Below are positions 6,684 through 6,797 of a stretch of 6,797 bases of DNA, piece after piece. The DNA lies in NCBI GenBank assembly GCA_009706135.1, contig WLRX01000047.1, positions 1-6,797 on the forward strand. The letters are read 5' to 3'. Position numbers and translations under genes: made by a program. The notes beneath the pieces are model-generated. The model was given only the letters and a program-made list of their open reading frames with translations, was not told where the DNA came from and searched no databases. Origin of the DNA: Actinomycetota bacterium (lineage in GTDB: Bacteria; Actinomycetota; Actinomycetes; Nanopelagicales; Nanopelagicaceae). Within the stretch, counting starts at the first letter, position 1. Every line of letters starts with the position of its first letter.

Positions 6684-6797
6684 ATGGCAAAGCGCCGTTT
6701 AGCGATTACTGCAGCACTTGCTGCATTTGCAATCGCACTAACAGGTTGCTCATCGAGCGACAGTTCTGCTGACGGTTTCGTCGGTGTAATTCTTCCA
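6684..6797 (+). CDS. Lipoprotein, probable sugar ABC transporter binding protein (5' part)
   Basis: Only the first 38 codons lie in the window; the frame is open to the edge. The start ATG has AAAGG 10 bases upstream. The product has a lipoprotein signal peptide: positively charged K3-R4-R5, a hydrophobic segment from about residue 6 to 19, and the lipobox L19-T20-G21-C22, so C22 would be lipidated and the protein anchored outside the membrane. A serine-rich linker (23-28) follows, then GFVGVILP (31-38), which looks like the first beta strand of a type I periplasmic binding protein of the sugar class (xylose/ribose-like). That family is inferred from eight residues only; another binding protein or lipoprotein is possible. 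It is transcribed divergently from argS and is probably not related to it in function. Confidence 0.8.
   Translation, partial: MAKRRLAITAALAAFAIALTGCSSSDSSADGFVGVILP

Noticed and set aside
1..6797. Mobile element, CRISPR array, phage or defence genes
   Set aside because: No transposase, terminal repeats, spaced repeats or defence-like proteins are seen; the window is ordinary core metabolism in a conserved order.

Overview
The window looks like core chromosome from an actinobacterium of fairly low GC (mid-40s percent by eye). Five complete genes lie head to tail on the minus strand in the order argS, lysA, hom, thrC, thrB. This is the order known from actinobacteria such as Mycobacterium tuberculosis, where rho follows thrB. 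The tight packing, low GC and a divergent lipoprotein gene would suit a streamlined aquatic actinobacterium of the Nanopelagicales (acI) type. That placement is inference; no rRNA or other taxonomic marker is present.

Layout from left to right: positions 1-128 are non-coding sequence downstream of thrB, with one imperfect hairpin and three copies of a GCACCG hexamer, and no rho start is visible. Positions 129-6490 are the five-gene operon, read right to left. Its junctions are very tight: argS/lysA and hom/thrC overlap in TGATG, thrC/thrB are one base apart, and lysA/hom are separated by about 30 bases. Positions 6491-6683 are a divergent intergenic region with a candidate promoter on each strand and several inverted repeats. 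From 6684 to the window end, on the plus strand, is the first 38 codons of a lipoprotein gene that resembles a sugar-type ABC transporter binding protein.

Functionally, hom makes homoserine from aspartate semialdehyde, and thrB and thrC convert it to threonine. LysA carries out the last step of lysine synthesis from meso-diaminopimelate, on the other branch of the aspartate pathway. ArgS charges tRNA-Arg and is the promoter-proximal gene. All five proteins keep the key motifs of their families, and none looks truncated or frameshifted. Aspartokinase and aspartate semialdehyde dehydrogenase are not in the window.

I see no evidence of an undescribed multi-gene system. The part most worth a second look is the 6600-6683 leader of the divergent lipoprotein gene: a near-perfect 10-bp hairpin is followed by a perfect 14-base palindrome that contains the likely ribosome binding site. 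The proposed leaderless promoter of argS is the second most interesting point.
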